From Comamonas odontotermitis (GTDB taxonomy: Bacteria > Pseudomonadota > Gammaproteobacteria > Burkholderiales > Burkholderiaceae_C), in the NCBI RefSeq assembly GCF_020080045.1, contig NZ_CP083451.1, positions 1,302,001 through 1,366,000 on the forward strand: a stretch of 64,000 nucleotides of DNA. The letters are read 5' to 3'. A model generated the notes under the pieces. The model was given only the letters and a program-made list of their open reading frames with translations. It made no database searches and was not told the DNA's origin. Positions 1 through 10,880 of the stretch are shown piece by piece. The first letter of the stretch is position 1. The number at the start of each line of letters is the position of its first letter. The position numbers and the translations under genes were made by a program.

Positions 1-5
1 ACAAG

Positions 6-1001
6 ATGCGTGCTGTCGAGATGAACGGCTTTGGCGAGCCGGGTGTCTTGAAGCTGGGCGAGCGCCCCATGCCGCAAGCAGGGCGGGGCGAGCTGTGCAT
101 TCATGTGGCTGCCAGTGGTGTCAATCGCCCTGATGTGCTTCAGCGCAAGGGCCACTATGCGCCGCCTCCGGGCACGTCTGATCTGCCCGGGCTGGAGGTT
201 GCGGGTGTCATCGTTGCCGGTGATGCTGCAGCCATGGCTGCGCAGGGCCTGAAGCTGGGTGACCGCGTCTGTGCGCTGGTTGCCGGTGGTGGTTATGCCG
301 AGTATTGCGTGGCGCCTGTTGCGCAATGCCTGCCGGTGCCTGCGGGTCTGTCGGACCTGGAGGCTGCAGCCCTGCCTGAGACCTTTTTCACGGTCTGGAG
401 CAATGTGTTTGACCGCGGTGCGCTGCAGGCGGGCGAAACCTTGTTGATTCAGGGTGGCAGCAGCGGCATTGGCGTGACGGCAATCCAGCTGGCCAAGGCT
501 TTTGGTGCGCAAGTGATTGTGACGGCGGGTTCGGACGAGAAATGCCAGGCCTGCCGTGAGCTGGGGGCTGACCATGCCATCAACTACCGGACGCAGGATT
601 TTGTCGCAGAAGTCCAGCGCATCACCGCAGGCAAGGGCGTTGATGTGATCCTGGACATGGTTGCAGGCGATTATGTGGCCCGTGAGGTGGAGGCGCTCGC
701 AGAGGATGGCCGGCTGGTCATCATTGCCGTGCAAGGCGGTGTCAAGGCGGAGTTCAATGCCGGCCTGGTGCTGCGCCGCCGTCTGCAGATCACCGGTTCC
801 ACCCTGCGTCCCCGTCCTGTGGCTTTCAAGGCTGCGATCGCAAAGGCCCTGCAGGCCAAAGTGTGGCCTTTGCTGGCTGCTGGCAAGGTGCGTCCCATCA
901 TTCATAGCCGGTTCCCTGTGGCGCGTGCGGCCGAGGCCCATGCGCTGATGGAATCCAACCAACATATCGGCAAGATCATGCTGAGCTGGAGCGAGCAATG
1001 A
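6..1001 (+). CDS. NAD(P)H-quinone oxidoreductase, PIG3-like medium-chain reductase
   Basis: A 331-residue medium-chain dehydrogenase/reductase of the zinc-free quinone oxidoreductase branch, expected to reduce quinones with NADPH in the cytoplasm. The N-terminal GroES-like part contains a [13 protein letters not shown] segment, and a Rossmann nucleotide-binding motif ([15 protein letters not shown]) begins near residue 150. The cysteine and histidine ligands of zinc alcohol dehydrogenases are not evident. The start is at the window edge, so no ribosome binding site can be judged. Its TGA overlaps the tpiA start by four bases (ATGA), which suggests translational coupling. The quinone substrate is not known from sequence. 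Confidence 0.9.
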   Translation: MRAVEMNGFGEPGVLKLGERPMPQAGRGELCIHVAASGVNRPDVLQRKGHYAPPPGTSDLPGLEVAGVIVAGDAAAMAAQGLKLGDRVCALVAGGGYAEYCVAPVAQCLPVPAGLSDLEAAALPETFFTVWSNVFDRGALQAGETLLIQGGSSGIGVTAIQLAKAFGAQVIVTAGSDEKCQACRELGADHAINYRTQDFVAEVQRITAGKGVDVILDMVAGDYVAREVEALAEDGRLVIIAVQGGVKAEFNAGLVLRRRLQITGSTLRPRPVAFKAAIAKALQAKVWPLLAAGKVRPIIHSRFPVARAAEAHALMESNQHIGKIMLSWSEQ

Positions 1002-1738
1002 AAAAACTGATTGCAGGCAATTGGAAGATGAATGGCAGCTTGACTGCCAACCAATCCTTGCTGCAAGAAATTCTGCAAGGACTGGGGCAGGCTGCGTGCG
1101 ATGTGGCAGTGGCTGTGCCTGCCGTCTATGTCTCCCAGGTACAAGGCTTGCTGCAGGGCTCTGCCGTGCAACTGGGTGCGCAGGACGTATCTGCGCACGA
1201 CAGTGGTGCCTACACTGGTGAGGTGTCTGCAGCCATGCTGCGCGAGTTCGGCGTGCGCTATGTCCTGGTGGGGCACAGCGAGCGACGCCAGTACCATGGC
1301 GAGACCGATGCTATGGTGGCTGCCAAGGCGCAGAAGGCACTGAATGCGGGTATCACACCGATTGTGTGTGTGGGTGAGACCCTGGCGCAGCGCGATGCAG
1401 GTGAGACGGAGGCTGTGGTCAAGCGCCAACTGGCGGCGGTGATCCATGCCATTGGTGCCTGCACAACGGAAATCGTGGTTGCTTATGAGCCTGTCTGGGC
1501 CATTGGTACCGGCAAGACTGCGACGCCCGAGCAGGCGCAGGCTGTCCATGCTGTATTGCGCGCGCAACTGGCGGCTGCCAGTACCCAGGCGGCCAAGGTG
1601 CCGCTGCTGTATGGTGGCAGCATGAATGCAGGCAATGCCGAGCAACTGCTGGCACAGCCGGATATCAATGGTGGCTTGATTGGTGGTGCAGCACTGAAAG
1701 CACCAGATTTTCTGAAGATTATTGCCGCTGCCGCTTGA
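998..1738 (+). CDS. tpiA: Triosephosphate isomerase
   Basis: A 246-residue TIM-barrel enzyme that interconverts dihydroxyacetone phosphate and glyceraldehyde 3-phosphate in glycolysis and gluconeogenesis. The substrate-binding NWKMN motif is at residues 8-12, the catalytic histidine is H93 in VGHSERR, the catalytic glutamate is E164 in [11 protein letters not shown], and the phosphate-binding YGGSM and GGLIGGAAL segments follow. The length is normal. The start overlaps the stop of the upstream oxidoreductase. The 3' end (CCGCTTGATATATGG) looks like part of a degenerate copy of the dispersed repeat described elsewhere. Confidence 0.97.
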   Translation: MKKLIAGNWKMNGSLTANQSLLQEILQGLGQAACDVAVAVPAVYVSQVQGLLQGSAVQLGAQDVSAHDSGAYTGEVSAAMLREFGVRYVLVGHSERRQYHGETDAMVAAKAQKALNAGITPIVCVGETLAQRDAGETEAVVKRQLAAVIHAIGACTTEIVVAYEPVWAIGTGKTATPEQAQAVHAVLRAQLAAASTQAAKVPLLYGGSMNAGNAEQLLAQPDINGGLIGGAALKAPDFLKIIAAAA

Positions 1739-1759
1739 TATATGGGTGCGGGCAGCTAT
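1730..1759 (-). repeat. Degenerate copy of dispersed TAGCTGCT-GCGCTTG repeat
   Basis: Read on the minus strand this stretch begins ATAGCTGCCCGC and ends ATATCAAGCGG, matching the repeat type seen at 19595, 28230 and 37365. It forms the last codons of tpiA and part of the gap to secG. Identification is by eye. Confidence 0.4.
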
Positions 1760-1783
1760 CGATTTTGATAAAGAGGGTAGATG

Positions 1784-2245
1784 ATGGTAACGATTTTGTT
1801 GGCAATTCAGATGTTGGCTGCACTGGGCATGATTGGCCTGGTCCTGGTTCAACATGGCAAGGGTGCAGATGCAGGCGCGGCTTTTGGTAGCGGCGGCGGT
1901 GCGGGCAGCCTGTTCGGCGCTTCCGGCAGTGCCAATTTCCTCTCGCGCAGCACAGCGGTGCTGGCTGCGGTGTTCTTTGCGGCCACGCTGGCACTGGCTT
2001 ATTTTGGCAATGCCCGTCCTACATCCGCTGGTAGCGTGCTGGAGGGCCCTGCTGCAACCATTCCGCAGTCCAATGCACCAGCTGTTGATGCTGCAGTGCC
2101 TCCCGCAAGCTCTTCGGTGCCTGCACCGGCAACGCCTGCTGCTCCAGCTGCTGGCGGTGATGCCGCTGTGCCTGCGCCTGCAGCAGCAGCAGATGTTCCT
2201 GCCGCTGCAACGCCTACCGAGCCAGCGCAACCCGCAGCGAAATAA
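1784..2245 (+). CDS. secG: Protein translocase subunit SecG
   Basis: SecG is a small inner-membrane subunit of the SecYEG translocon. Two membrane segments flank the diagnostic cytoplasmic segment VLVQHGKGADAGAAFGSG, followed by SLFGASGSANFLSR. Two adjacent ATG codons exist at 1781 and 1784; the second sits about seven bases after the GAGG ribosome binding site, the first only about four, so 1784 is preferred (153 residues). The C-terminal third is an unusually long alanine/proline tail compared with E. coli SecG (about 110 residues). The gene sits between tpiA and a tRNA-Leu, a widespread proteobacterial arrangement. Confidence 0.95.
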   Translation: MVTILLAIQMLAALGMIGLVLVQHGKGADAGAAFGSGGGAGSLFGASGSANFLSRSTAVLAAVFFAATLALAYFGNARPTSAGSVLEGPAATIPQSNAPAVDAAVPPASSSVPAPATPAAPAAGGDAAVPAPAAAADVPAAATPTEPAQPAAK

Positions 2246-2361
2246 GTCAACTATTTTGGAAAGAATCCCCGATATCAGGGTTTTTACAGAGTAGAATCTT
2301 GGTCTGTCTGGGAAGTAAATTGTTGCAAAAGCAATTACACCTGCCAGACCAGTCAAAAACA

Positions 2362-2446
2362 GCCGTCGTGGTGAAATTGGTAGACACGCTATCTTGAGGG
2401 GGTAGTGGCGAAAGCTGTGCGAGTTCGAGTCTCGCCGACGGCACCA
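2362..2446 (+). tRNA. tRNA-Leu (anticodon GAG)
   Basis: An 85-base class II tRNA including an encoded CCA. The acceptor arm pairs GCCGTCG with CGACGGC. The anticodon stem CTATC/GGTAG closes the loop TTGAGGG, giving anticodon GAG (reads CUC and CUU). The T-arm contains GTTCGAGTC. It lies between secG and nuoA, 69 bases before the nuoA start, so it may be cut from a transcript that continues into nuo. Confidence 0.97.
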
Positions 2447-2515
2447 ACACAAAAAAAGGCCTGCCTGGGTCGCGTCTTGTGCTTACCCAGGTTGGCTCCT
2501 GCGGTGAGTACTCAG

Positions 2516-2875
2516 ATGAATCTCGATCAATACCTCCCAGTCCTCCTGTTCATTCTGGTGGGCATTCTTGTCGGTGTAGGTCCTCTGGTGGCGGGATACA
2601 TCCTTGGTCCCAATCGCCCGAATGCGGCGAAAAATTCCCCTTACGAATGCGGCTTTGAGGCGTTTGAAGACGCACGCATGAAATTTGACGTGCGTTACTA
2701 TCTCGTCGCCATTCTGTTCATTCTCTTCGACTTGGAAATTGCTTTCCTCTTCCCCTGGGCAGTATCGCTGCACGAAGTGGGAATGCCTGGTTTTATCGCG
2801 GTTCTCGTGTTCTTGGCCATTCTGGTGGTGGGTTTCGCCTATGAGTGGAAAAAAGGCGCGCTGACCTGGGAATAA
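2516..2875 (+). CDS. nuoA: NADH-quinone oxidoreductase subunit A
   Basis: A 119-residue inner-membrane subunit of complex I with three membrane helices. The conserved segment [20 protein letters not shown] (residues 39-58) is the loop linked to quinone-site conformational change, and [15 protein letters not shown] follows. The reading frame stays open back into the tRNA, but MNLDQYLP at 2516 matches the family N-terminus and has a GGTGAG ribosome binding site about eight bases upstream. First gene of the 14-gene nuo cluster. Confidence 0.97.
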   Translation: MNLDQYLPVLLFILVGILVGVGPLVAGYILGPNRPNAAKNSPYECGFEAFEDARMKFDVRYYLVAILFILFDLEIAFLFPWAVSLHEVGMPGFIAVLVFLAILVVGFAYEWKKGALTWE

Positions 2876-2897
2876 CCGGAAATCACAAAGGTGCACG

Positions 2898-3377
2898 ATG
2901 ATTGAAGGTGTGTTGGAAAAGGGCTTTGTCACCACGAGCTACGACTCGGTGGTGAACTGGGCCAAGACAGGGTCCATCTGGCCCATGACGTTTGGTTTGG
3001 CATGCTGCGCTGTCGAAATGATGCACGCAGCTGCAGCGCGTTATGACATCGGTCGCTTTGGTGCCGAAGTGTTTCGCGCGAGTCCACGCCAGGCGGACTT
3101 GATGATTGTGGCTGGCACGCTGTGCAACAAGATGGCTCCGGCCATGCGCAAGGTGTATGACCAGATGGCGGAGCCGCGCTGGGTGATCTCGATGGGCTCT
3201 TGCGCCAATGGCGGTGGCTACTACCACTACAGCTATTCGGTGGTGCGGGGCTGTGATCGTATTGTTCCGGTGGATGTGTACGTTCCAGGCTGCCCTCCCA
3301 CTGCCGAGGCGCTGATCTACGGCATCATCCAGCTGCAGCAGAAGATTCGCCGCACCCATACCATTGCACGCGCCTAG
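2898..3377 (+). CDS. nuoB: NADH-quinone oxidoreductase subunit B
   Basis: A 159-residue peripheral-arm subunit that binds cluster N2, the last iron-sulfur cluster before quinone. The cluster ligands are visible: the adjacent pair C36-C37 ([10 protein letters not shown]), C102 (MGSCANGGG) and C132 (PGCPPT). The IYGIIQLQ segment and the short C-terminus fit the proteobacterial form. It lies 22 bases after nuoA and 8 bases before nuoC. Confidence 0.98.
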   Translation: MIEGVLEKGFVTTSYDSVVNWAKTGSIWPMTFGLACCAVEMMHAAAARYDIGRFGAEVFRASPRQADLMIVAGTLCNKMAPAMRKVYDQMAEPRWVISMGSCANGGGYYHYSYSVVRGCDRIVPVDVYVPGCPPTAEALIYGIIQLQQKIRRTHTIARA

Positions 3378-3385
3378 GAGTCGGA

Positions 3386-3994
3386 ATGAGTGTTGAACTG
3401 ATACAGCCGACTGTGCTGCAACAAAACATCGCCCGTGTGCTGGGCGACAAGGCGCGTTCCGTGACCTTGGCGCTGGATGAGGTGACAGTGGAAGTGGCTG
3501 CCCAGGACTATCTGGCTGCAATGCAACTGCTGCGCGATGCCCCCGAATGCAAATTTGAAGTGCTGATGGATCTGTGTGGTCTGGATTACTCCGCATACAA
3601 GGATGTCGGTACCGATGGCCCCCGCTATGCGGTGGTGTGCCACCTGTTGTCGGTGAGCCTGAACCAGCGTCTGCGTGTGCGCGTGTTCTGTCAGGACGAT
3701 GATTTTCCGGTCGTCGACACGTTGAGCGAGTTGTGGGGCTCCGCCAACTGGTTTGAGCGCGAAGCCTTCGACCTGTTTGGCATCGTGTTTGAAGGCCACT
3801 CCGATCTGCGACGCATTCTGACGGACTATGGCTTCATCGGCCATCCCTTCCGCAAGGATTTCCCGCTGTCCGGCCATGTCGAAATGCGTTACGACGCGGA
3901 GCAGGGCCGGGTGATCTACGAGCCTGTCTCGATCGAGCCACGCGAGATCACGCCCCGCATTATTCGTGAAGAGCATTACGGAGGCCTGCACTGA
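3386..3994 (+). CDS. nuoC: NADH-quinone oxidoreductase subunit C
   Basis: A 202-residue peripheral-arm subunit of complex I. The family signature is present as [12 protein letters not shown] followed by [20 protein letters not shown] and the C-terminal Tyr/Arg-rich segment ending HYGGLH. It is separate from nuoD, unlike the fused nuoCD gene of E. coli. A ribosome binding site (TAGGAGTCGG) precedes the ATG. Confidence 0.97.
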   Translation: MSVELIQPTVLQQNIARVLGDKARSVTLALDEVTVEVAAQDYLAAMQLLRDAPECKFEVLMDLCGLDYSAYKDVGTDGPRYAVVCHLLSVSLNQRLRVRVFCQDDDFPVVDTLSELWGSANWFEREAFDLFGIVFEGHSDLRRILTDYGFIGHPFRKDFPLSGHVEMRYDAEQGRVIYEPVSIEPREITPRIIREEHYGGLH

Positions 3995-4021
3995 GGCATT
4001 CGGTCCTCACGATGAAAAAAC

Positions 4022-5275
4022 ATGGCTGAAATCAAAAACTACACACTCAACTTCGGTCCCCAGCACCCTGCAGCACACGGGGTGCTGCGTCTTGTGCTGG
4101 AGCTCGATGGTGAAGTGGTGCAACGCGCTGACCCGCACATTGGTCTGTTGCACCGCGCCACCGAAAAGCTGGCCGAGAGCAAGACATTCATCCAGTCGCT
4201 GCCTTACATGGATCGCCTGGACTATTGCTCGATGATGAGCAACGAGCACGCCTACTGCCTGGCCATCGAAAAGCTGATGGGCCTGGAAGTGCCTATCCGT
4301 GCGCAGTACATCCGTGTGATGTTCTCCGAAATCACCCGCATCATGAATCACCTGATGTGGCTGGGCTCTTCGGGCAATGACGGCGGCAGCTCCACCATCC
4401 TGATCTATACATTCCGCGAACGCGAAGACCTGATGGATATGTATGAGGCCGTCTCTGGCGCCCGCATGCATGCTGCCTACTTCCGCCCCGGTGGTGTGTA
4501 CCGTGATTTGCCTGACAGCATGCCGCAGTACAAGGCCAGCAAGGTGCGCAATGCCAAGTCGCTGGAGCTGATGAACAGCAACCGCAAGGGCTCGCTGCTC
4601 GACTTCATCGATGATTTCACGGCACGCTTCCCCAAGTGCTGTGATGAATATGAAACTCTGCTGACCGACAACCGCATCTGGAAGCAGCGCAATGTGGGTA
4701 TCGGCGTGGTTGATGCCGAGCGCGCGCTGAACCTGGGGCTGACCGGTCCGATGCTGCGTGGCTCCGGCGTGGCATGGGATATGCGCAAGAAGCAGCCTTA
4801 CGAGGTCTACGACCGCATGGAGTTCGATGTGCCAGTGGGCACGACGGGTGACTGCTATGACCGTTACTTGGTTCGCGTGGCGGAAATGCGCCAGTCCAAC
4901 CGCATCGTCAAGCAGTGTGTGGATTGGCTGCGTGCCAATCCCGGCCCGGTGATCACCGACAACCACAAGGCTGCTCCTCCGGATCGCGAAGCGATGAAGA
5001 GCAACATGGAAGAGCTGATTCACCACTTCAAGCTGTTCACCGAAGGCTTCAAGGTGCCCGAGGGCGAGGCATACGCGGCTGTGGAGCACCCCAAGGGTGA
5101 ATTCGGCATCTATTTGGTGAGCGATGGTGCCAACAAGCCCTATCGCATGAAGATTCGTCCACCGGGATTCGTGCATCTGGCCGCTCTTGACGAGTTGAGC
5201 CGCGGCCACATGCTGGCTGACGCCGTGATGGTGCTGAGCACCCTGGACATCGTGTTTGGAGACGTTGACCGATGA
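4022..5275 (+). CDS. nuoD: NADH-quinone oxidoreductase subunit D
   Basis: A 417-residue, 49-kDa-type subunit related to hydrogenase large subunits; with NuoB it shapes the quinone-binding cavity. The N-terminal motif [21 protein letters not shown], the segment [12 protein letters not shown] (HRA where many homologues have HRG), [13 protein letters not shown] and the C-terminal [13 protein letters not shown] are all recognisable. It overlaps nuoE by four bases (ATGA). Confidence 0.98.
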   Translation: MAEIKNYTLNFGPQHPAAHGVLRLVLELDGEVVQRADPHIGLLHRATEKLAESKTFIQSLPYMDRLDYCSMMSNEHAYCLAIEKLMGLEVPIRAQYIRVMFSEITRIMNHLMWLGSSGNDGGSSTILIYTFREREDLMDMYEAVSGARMHAAYFRPGGVYRDLPDSMPQYKASKVRNAKSLELMNSNRKGSLLDFIDDFTARFPKCCDEYETLLTDNRIWKQRNVGIGVVDAERALNLGLTGPMLRGSGVAWDMRKKQPYEVYDRMEFDVPVGTTGDCYDRYLVRVAEMRQSNRIVKQCVDWLRANPGPVITDNHKAAPPDREAMKSNMEELIHHFKLFTEGFKVPEGEAYAAVEHPKGEFGIYLVSDGANKPYRMKIRPPGFVHLAALDELSRGHMLADAVMVLSTLDIVFGDVDR

Positions 5276-5763
5276 TTACCGAAGCAACAAAAGCACGTTT
5301 TGCACGCGAAGTTGCCAAGTATCCGGCAGAGCAGAAGCAATCGGCCGTGATGGCCTGCCTGTCGATTGTGCAGCAGGAAGAAGGCTGGGTCAGTCAGGAG
5401 AGCGAGGCAGTCATTGCCGAATTCCTGGAAATGCCGGAAATTGCCGTGCATGAAGTGACCACCTTCTACAACATGTACAACCAGCATCCGGTCGGCAAAT
5501 ACAAGCTGAGCGTATGCACCAACCTGCCATGCCAGTTGCGCCGTGGCCGTGAGGCGCTCAAGCACCTCGAAGACAAGCTGGGCATCAAGATGGGTGATAC
5601 CACCGCCGATGGCGTGTTCACCGTCGAACAGTCCGAGTGCCTGGGTGCCTGTGCCGATGCGCCGGTGCTGCTGGTCAATGACCGCCATATGTGCAGTTTC
5701 ATGGATGACGAGAAACTGGATCAGCTGGTGGACGGATTGCGCGCAGCGGAGGACACCAAGTGA
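5272..5763 (+). CDS. nuoE: NADH-quinone oxidoreductase subunit E
   Basis: A 163-residue thioredoxin-like subunit of the NADH dehydrogenase module, holding a 2Fe-2S cluster (N1a). The four ligands are in CTNLPC and SECLGAC. The N-terminal helical part ([18 protein letters not shown]) is typical. It overlaps nuoD by four bases, and its TGA overlaps the GTG start of nuoF. Confidence 0.97.
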   Translation: MITEATKARFAREVAKYPAEQKQSAVMACLSIVQQEEGWVSQESEAVIAEFLEMPEIAVHEVTTFYNMYNQHPVGKYKLSVCTNLPCQLRRGREALKHLEDKLGIKMGDTTADGVFTVEQSECLGACADAPVLLVNDRHMCSFMDDEKLDQLVDGLRAAEDTK

Positions 5764-7115
5764 CTACATCCGCTCAAATTCTCAAGCAGTTCCAGGCAAC
5801 TGGCGTCGAAACCTGCTTCCATGACCGCCACATCGATCCGCAGATCTATGCGGGTTTGAATGGCACCAACTGGTCGATCAAGGACTACGAGGCACGTGGC
5901 GGCTATGAAGCCCTGCGCAAACTGCTGGGCAAGGACGGTGGCGAGGGCCTGACCCAAGACCAGGTAATTGCGACCATGAAGGAATCGGGTCTGCGTGGCC
6001 GTGGCGGCGCAGGTTTCCCTACCGGCCTGAAGTGGAGCTTCATGCCTCGCAACTTCCCCGGCCAAAAGCATCTGGTATGCAATTCGGACGAGGGAGAGCC
6101 AGGCACCTGCAAGGACCGCGACATCCTGATGTACAACCCGCACATCGTGATCGAAGGCATGATCATTGCCGCGTACGCGATGGGTATTTCGCTGGGCTAC
6201 AACTACATCCACGGCGAAATCTTCCAGGTCTACGATCGCTTTGAAGCTGCTCTGGAAGAAGCCCGTGCGGCTGGGTACCTGGGTGACAACATCATGGGCA
6301 GCAGTTTCAGCTTCCAGTTGCATGCACACCATGGTTTTGGCGCCTACATCTGCGGCGAGGAAACGGCTCTGCTCGAGTCGCTTGAAGGCAAGAAGGGGCA
6401 ACCTCGCTTCAAGCCGCCTTTCCCTGCGAGCTTTGGCCTCTACGGCAAGCCTACCACCATCAACAACACCGAAACCTTTGCTGCGGTGCCATGGATCATC
6501 CGAAACGGTGGTCAGGCCTATCTGGAGTGCGGCAAGCCGAACAACGGCGGCACCAAGATCTTCTCGGTCAGCGGTGACGTGAACAAGCCAGGCAACTATG
6601 AGGTTCCGCTGGGAACACCATTCTCCAAGCTACTGGAGCTGGCCGGTGGTGTGCGTACGGGCCGCCAACTGAAGGCAGTGATTCCTGGTGGATCTTCTGC
6701 GCCAGTGCTGCCGGCGAACATCATGATGGAATGCACGATGGACTATGACTCCATCTCCAAGGCCGGATCCATGCTGGGCTCGGGTGCCGTCATCGTGATG
6801 GACGACTCGCGCGACATGGTCGAGAGTCTGCTGCGTCTGTCGTACTTCTACCAGCACGAATCCTGCGGTCAATGCACGCCTTGCCGCGAAGGCACGGGCT
6901 GGCTGTGGCGCATGGTGGATCGTATCCAGCATGGCCATGGCCGCAAGGAAGATTTGGACATGCTGGACTCCGTGGCCGGCAACATCATGGGGCGCACGAT
7001 CTGTGCATTGGGTGATGCGGCTGCCATGCCGGTACGCGCAATGATCAAGCATTTCCGCCATGAATTCGAAGCAAAGATCAACGCTGCTGAAAAGCAGACC
7101 GCTGCTTCTTCCTGA
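5760..7115 (+). CDS. nuoF: NADH-quinone oxidoreductase subunit F
   Basis: A 451-residue NADH- and FMN-binding subunit where electrons enter complex I. The glycine-rich [13 protein letters not shown] and [15 protein letters not shown] segments bind NADH and [18 protein letters not shown] plus a later cysteine ([11 protein letters not shown]) bind a 4Fe-4S cluster (N3). It starts with GTG, overlapping the nuoE stop in GTGA. Length is normal. Confidence 0.98.
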   Translation: MTTSAQILKQFQATGVETCFHDRHIDPQIYAGLNGTNWSIKDYEARGGYEALRKLLGKDGGEGLTQDQVIATMKESGLRGRGGAGFPTGLKWSFMPRNFPGQKHLVCNSDEGEPGTCKDRDILMYNPHIVIEGMIIAAYAMGISLGYNYIHGEIFQVYDRFEAALEEARAAGYLGDNIMGSSFSFQLHAHHGFGAYICGEETALLESLEGKKGQPRFKPPFPASFGLYGKPTTINNTETFAAVPWIIRNGGQAYLECGKPNNGGTKIFSVSGDVNKPGNYEVPLGTPFSKLLELAGGVRTGRQLKAVIPGGSSAPVLPANIMMECTMDYDSISKAGSMLGSGAVIVMDDSRDMVESLLRLSYFYQHESCGQCTPCREGTGWLWRMVDRIQHGHGRKEDLDMLDSVAGNIMGRTICALGDAAAMPVRAMIKHFRHEFEAKINAAEKQTAASS

Positions 7116-7129
7116 TCGCGAGAGAGCAT

Positions 7130-9244
7130 ATGGTTGAAATTGAAATAGACGGTCAGAAGGTCGAGGTCGCGGAAGGCAGCATGGTCATGCACGCGGCTGA
7201 TGCCGCGGGCAAGTACATCCCTCACTTCTGCTACCACAAGAAACTGTCGATCGCGGCAAACTGCCGCATGTGCCTGGTGGACGTGGAAAAGGCTCCCAAA
7301 GCCATGCCTGCGTGTGCTACGCCAGTGACGCAAGGCATGATTGTGCGTACCACCTCGGACAAGGCGGTGAAGGCTCAGCAATCGGTGATGGAGTTTCTGC
7401 TCATCAACCACCCGCTGGATTGCCCGATCTGCGACCAGGGTGGTGAGTGCCAGTTGCAGGATCTGGCCGTGGGTTACGGTGGCAGCAGCTCGCGCTACCA
7501 AGAAGAAAAGCGTGTGGTGTTCCACAAGAATGTGGGTCCGCTCATTTCCATGGAAGAAATGAGCCGCTGCATCCACTGCACCCGTTGCGTGCGCTTTGGA
7601 CAGGAAGTGTCCGGCGTGATGGAACTGGGCATGGTCAACCGCGGCGAGCACTCCGAGATCACTACGGTGGTGGGCGACACAGTCGATTCCGAGCTCTCTG
7701 GCAACATGATCGACATTTGCCCCGTTGGTGCACTGACGAGCAAGCCTTTCCGCTACAGTGCCCGTACCTGGGAACTGTCCCGCCGCAAGTCTGTCTCGCC
7801 CCATGACTCCACGGGTGCGAATCTGATCGTTCAGGTCAAGAACAACAAGGTGATGCGTGTCGTGCCTTTCGAGAACGATGCCGTCAACGAATGCTGGATC
7901 GCCGACCGTGACCGCTTCTCCTACGAAGCGCTCAACGGCGAAGAGCGCCTGACCAAGCCTATGATCAAGCAAGGTGGTCAGTGGTCGGAAGTCAGCTGGC
8001 AGGTCGCCCTGGAATATGTTGCCAATGGCATCAAGGGTGTGCAGCGCGATCATGGCGCCGAGGCACTGGGTGCACTGGTCAGCCCGCACAGCACGCTGGA
8101 AGAGCTGTTCCTGGCAGGCGAACTGGTGCGCAGCCTTGGCAGCCGCAATATCGACTATCGCCTGCGCAATGCCGAATTTGCCAAGGACGACGGTGTTCGC
8201 TGGCTGGGTCGTTCCATTGCTTCGCTGTCGGATCTGAACACCGCTTTGGTGGTGGGCTCGAACGTGCGCAAGGAACATCCGCTGTTCGCGCAGCGTATTC
8301 GCCAGGCTGCCCGCAAGGGTGCGGTGGTCGCCACAATCAATGCCAAGGCTTTCGATCTGGCCATGCCTGTGGCCCACCAGTTGCTGGCTCCTGCTGCACA
8401 GTGGGCTTACGCGCTGTCTTCGGTCGCAGCCGCCATTGCTCAGTCCAAGGCCGTTGAGGCACCAAACAACGCAGGCACCGTCACGCCTGAATCCATCGAG
8501 ATCGCTCGCGCACTGCAAAGTGGTGAGCAAAAGGCCATCCTGTTGGGCAACGCGGTAGCGCACCACGCGCAAGCCAGCACCTTGCTGGCGATTGCCAACT
8601 GGATTGGTACCCAGACGGGTGCGACCGTCGGCTTCCTCACGGAAGCGGCCAATACGGTGGGTGCGCAATGGGTGGGCGCCGTGCCGCAAGGGCAGGGCCT
8701 CCACGCTGGTCAGATGCTGGCTGGTGGCATCAAGGCCGCCATTTTGCTGAACACGGAACCCGCGTTCGATTCGGCCGCTGGCAGCAATGGTCTGCAAGGC
8801 TGCGAGATGGTGGTGAGCCTGAGCCCGTTCAAGGCCAACATGGACATCGCCGATGTGCTGCTGCCGATTGCCCCATTCACCGAGACATCGGGCTCATTCG
8901 TGAACGCCGAAGGCCGCGTGCAGGGCTTCCATGCAGTCGTCAAGCCGCTGGGTGATGCACGACCAGCCTGGAAGGTGCTGCGCGTCATGGGTAATCTGCT
9001 CGGCGCAGCAGGCATGGACTTTGAGTCGTCCCAGGATGTGCTGGCCGTGGCCACGCGCTCGCAGGACCAGGTTCCTGCTGAGCTGCTGTCCAACAGCACC
9101 AAGACGAATATGGCGGTATCGGCCCCTGCAACCCAGGAGCCGGTTGTCGCAAGCATTTACCAGTTGGATGGAATCGTGCGTCGTGCGCCTGCGCTGCAAA
9201 TGACTGCGGATGCCCGCCAATCCTCGGAGGTGGTGGCACCATGA
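7130..9244 (+). CDS. nuoG: NADH-quinone oxidoreductase subunit G
   Basis: A 704-residue iron-sulfur subunit. The N-terminal 2Fe-2S ferredoxin domain ([15 protein letters not shown]), the HxxxCxxC-type segment [18 protein letters not shown], and the 4Fe-4S segment [10 protein letters not shown] are visible, followed by a molybdopterin-oxidoreductase-like domain. It is shorter than the E. coli protein (about 900 residues) but fits the size common in betaproteobacteria. It overlaps nuoH by four bases. Confidence 0.97.
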   Translation: MVEIEIDGQKVEVAEGSMVMHAADAAGKYIPHFCYHKKLSIAANCRMCLVDVEKAPKAMPACATPVTQGMIVRTTSDKAVKAQQSVMEFLLINHPLDCPICDQGGECQLQDLAVGYGGSSSRYQEEKRVVFHKNVGPLISMEEMSRCIHCTRCVRFGQEVSGVMELGMVNRGEHSEITTVVGDTVDSELSGNMIDICPVGALTSKPFRYSARTWELSRRKSVSPHDSTGANLIVQVKNNKVMRVVPFENDAVNECWIADRDRFSYEALNGEERLTKPMIKQGGQWSEVSWQVALEYVANGIKGVQRDHGAEALGALVSPHSTLEELFLAGELVRSLGSRNIDYRLRNAEFAKDDGVRWLGRSIASLSDLNTALVVGSNVRKEHPLFAQRIRQAARKGAVVATINAKAFDLAMPVAHQLLAPAAQWAYALSSVAAAIAQSKAVEAPNNAGTVTPESIEIARALQSGEQKAILLGNAVAHHAQASTLLAIANWIGTQTGATVGFLTEAANTVGAQWVGAVPQGQGLHAGQMLAGGIKAAILLNTEPAFDSAAGSNGLQGCEMVVSLSPFKANMDIADVLLPIAPFTETSGSFVNAEGRVQGFHAVVKPLGDARPAWKVLRVMGNLLGAAGMDFESSQDVLAVATRSQDQVPAELLSNSTKTNMAVSAPATQEPVVASIYQLDGIVRRAPALQMTADARQSSEVVAP

Positions 9245-10317
9245 TTGACGCGATTTACAACGGCGGTCTGACACTGATCGCAGCGGGCTGGTGGTCGACG
9301 CTGGTCTGGCCGGTGATCTGGAACCTGATCAAGATCCTGTGCATCGTGCTGCCCCTGATGGGCGCGGTGGCCTATCTGACGCTGTGGGAGCGCAAGCTGC
9401 TGGGCTTCATGCAGGTGCGCTACGGTCCCAACCGCGTGGGACCTTTCGGTTTGCTGCAGCCTCTGGCCGATGGCTTGAAGCTGGCGACCAAGGAAATCAT
9501 CACGCCTACAGCTGCGAGTTCCGGCTTGTACCGCCTGGGGCCCATCATGGCCATCATGCCTGCGCTGGCTGCCTGGGTGGTGATTCCTTTTGGACCTGAT
9601 GTGGCATTGGCCAACGTCAATGTAGGCCTGTTGCTGGTGATGGCGATCACTTCGATTGAAGTCTATGGCGTGATCATTGCGGGCTGGGCGTCGAACTCCA
9701 AGTACGCCTTCCTGGGTGCGCTGCGCGCATCTGCCCAGATGGTGTCCTATGAAATCGCCATGGGCTTCTGCTTCCTGGTGGTCATCATGGTTACGGGCAG
9801 CATGAATCTGACCGAAATCGTGCTTGCGCAAGGCAAGGGCATGATGGCATCGGCCGGTGCCAGCATCTTCTCCTGGAACTGGCTGCCTCTGCTGCCGATG
9901 TTCATCGTCTACCTGATCTCGGGCGTGGCCGAAACCAACCGTCACCCGTTCGACGTGGTGGAGGGTGAGGCCGAAATCGTGGCTGGCCACATGGTTGAAT
10001 ACTCGGGCATGGGCTTTGCCGTGTTCTTCCTGGCTGAATACGCCAGCATGTGGTTGGTGTCCATCCTGGCCGTGATCATGTTCCTGGGCGGCTGGTTGCC
10101 ACCTTTCGAATTCCTGTCGTTCATCCCCGGTTGGATCTGGCTGGCAGCCAAGACTTTCCTGGTGGTGTCGATGTTCATCTGGATTCGCGCGACTTTCCCG
10201 CGTTTCCGCTATGACCAGATCATGCGTCTGGGCTGGAAGATCTTCATCCCCGTGACCCTGGTGTACCTGGTCTTTGTCGGCGGCTGGCTGCTGTCGCCCT
10301 GGAACATCTGGAAGTAA
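9241..10317 (+). CDS. nuoH: NADH-quinone oxidoreductase subunit H
   Basis: A 358-residue multi-helix membrane subunit at the junction of the two arms, forming much of the quinone chamber. The family motifs [18 protein letters not shown], the acidic loop [19 protein letters not shown] and the C-terminal [18 protein letters not shown] are present. It overlaps nuoG by four bases and lies 15 bases before nuoI. Confidence 0.98.
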   Translation: MIDAIYNGGLTLIAAGWWSTLVWPVIWNLIKILCIVLPLMGAVAYLTLWERKLLGFMQVRYGPNRVGPFGLLQPLADGLKLATKEIITPTAASSGLYRLGPIMAIMPALAAWVVIPFGPDVALANVNVGLLLVMAITSIEVYGVIIAGWASNSKYAFLGALRASAQMVSYEIAMGFCFLVVIMVTGSMNLTEIVLAQGKGMMASAGASIFSWNWLPLLPMFIVYLISGVAETNRHPFDVVEGEAEIVAGHMVEYSGMGFAVFFLAEYASMWLVSILAVIMFLGGWLPPFEFLSFIPGWIWLAAKTFLVVSMFIWIRATFPRFRYDQIMRLGWKIFIPVTLVYLVFVGGWLLSPWNIWK

Positions 10318-10332
10318 GCGGAGACACACAAC

Positions 10333-10845
10333 ATGACTACTGCAGTTTCTCCCCGCACTTTCTCGGTGAAGGACTTTTTCAAGAGCTTCATGCTCTGGGA
10401 ATTGATGAAGGGCATGGCCCTGACGGGTCGCTACGCCTTCGCGCGCAAGATCACCGTTCAGTTCCCTGAGGAAAAGACGCCGCTGTCTCCACGTTTTCGT
10501 GGCCTGCATGCGCTTCGCCGCTACGAAAACGGTGAAGAGCGTTGCATTGCCTGCAAGCTGTGCGAAGCCGTCTGCCCTGCAATGGCGATCACCATCGAGT
10601 CCGATGTGCGTGATGACGGCTCGCGCCGTACCACCCGTTATGACATCGACCTGACCAAGTGCATTTTCTGTGGCTTCTGTGAAGAAAGCTGCCCTGTTGA
10701 CTCGATCGTGGAGACCCAGATTCTGGAATACCACGGTGAAAAGCGCGGCGACCTGTACTTCACCAAGGAAATGCTGTTGGCCGTGGGCGACCGTTACGAA
10801 CCTGAAATTGCCGCAGCCAAGGCTGCGGACGCAAAGTACCGTTAA
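10333..10845 (+). CDS. nuoI: NADH-quinone oxidoreductase subunit I
   Basis: A 170-residue ferredoxin-like subunit holding two 4Fe-4S clusters (N6a, N6b). The ligand sets are C71, C74, C77, C81 ([12 protein letters not shown]) and C110, C113, C116, C120 ([12 protein letters not shown]). The N-terminal amphipathic segment and the C-terminal [15 protein letters not shown] match betaproteobacterial homologues. Confidence 0.98.
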   Translation: MTTAVSPRTFSVKDFFKSFMLWELMKGMALTGRYAFARKITVQFPEEKTPLSPRFRGLHALRRYENGEERCIACKLCEAVCPAMAITIESDVRDDGSRRTTRYDIDLTKCIFCGFCEESCPVDSIVETQILEYHGEKRGDLYFTKEMLLAVGDRYEPEIAAAKAADAKYR

Positions 10846-10880
10846 GGCGGCGCTTGGAGACTGATTGAAAAGAGCCCCAC

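Noticed and set aside
2261..2286. Possible terminator after secG (CCCCGATATCAGGGTTTTT)
   Set aside because: The stem is only about three to four pairs with an unfavourable loop; too weak to annotate.
2405..2515. Extended NuoA start inside the tRNA-Leu gene
   Set aside because: The codons come from the tRNA and spacer; MNLDQYLP at 2516 matches the family N-terminus.
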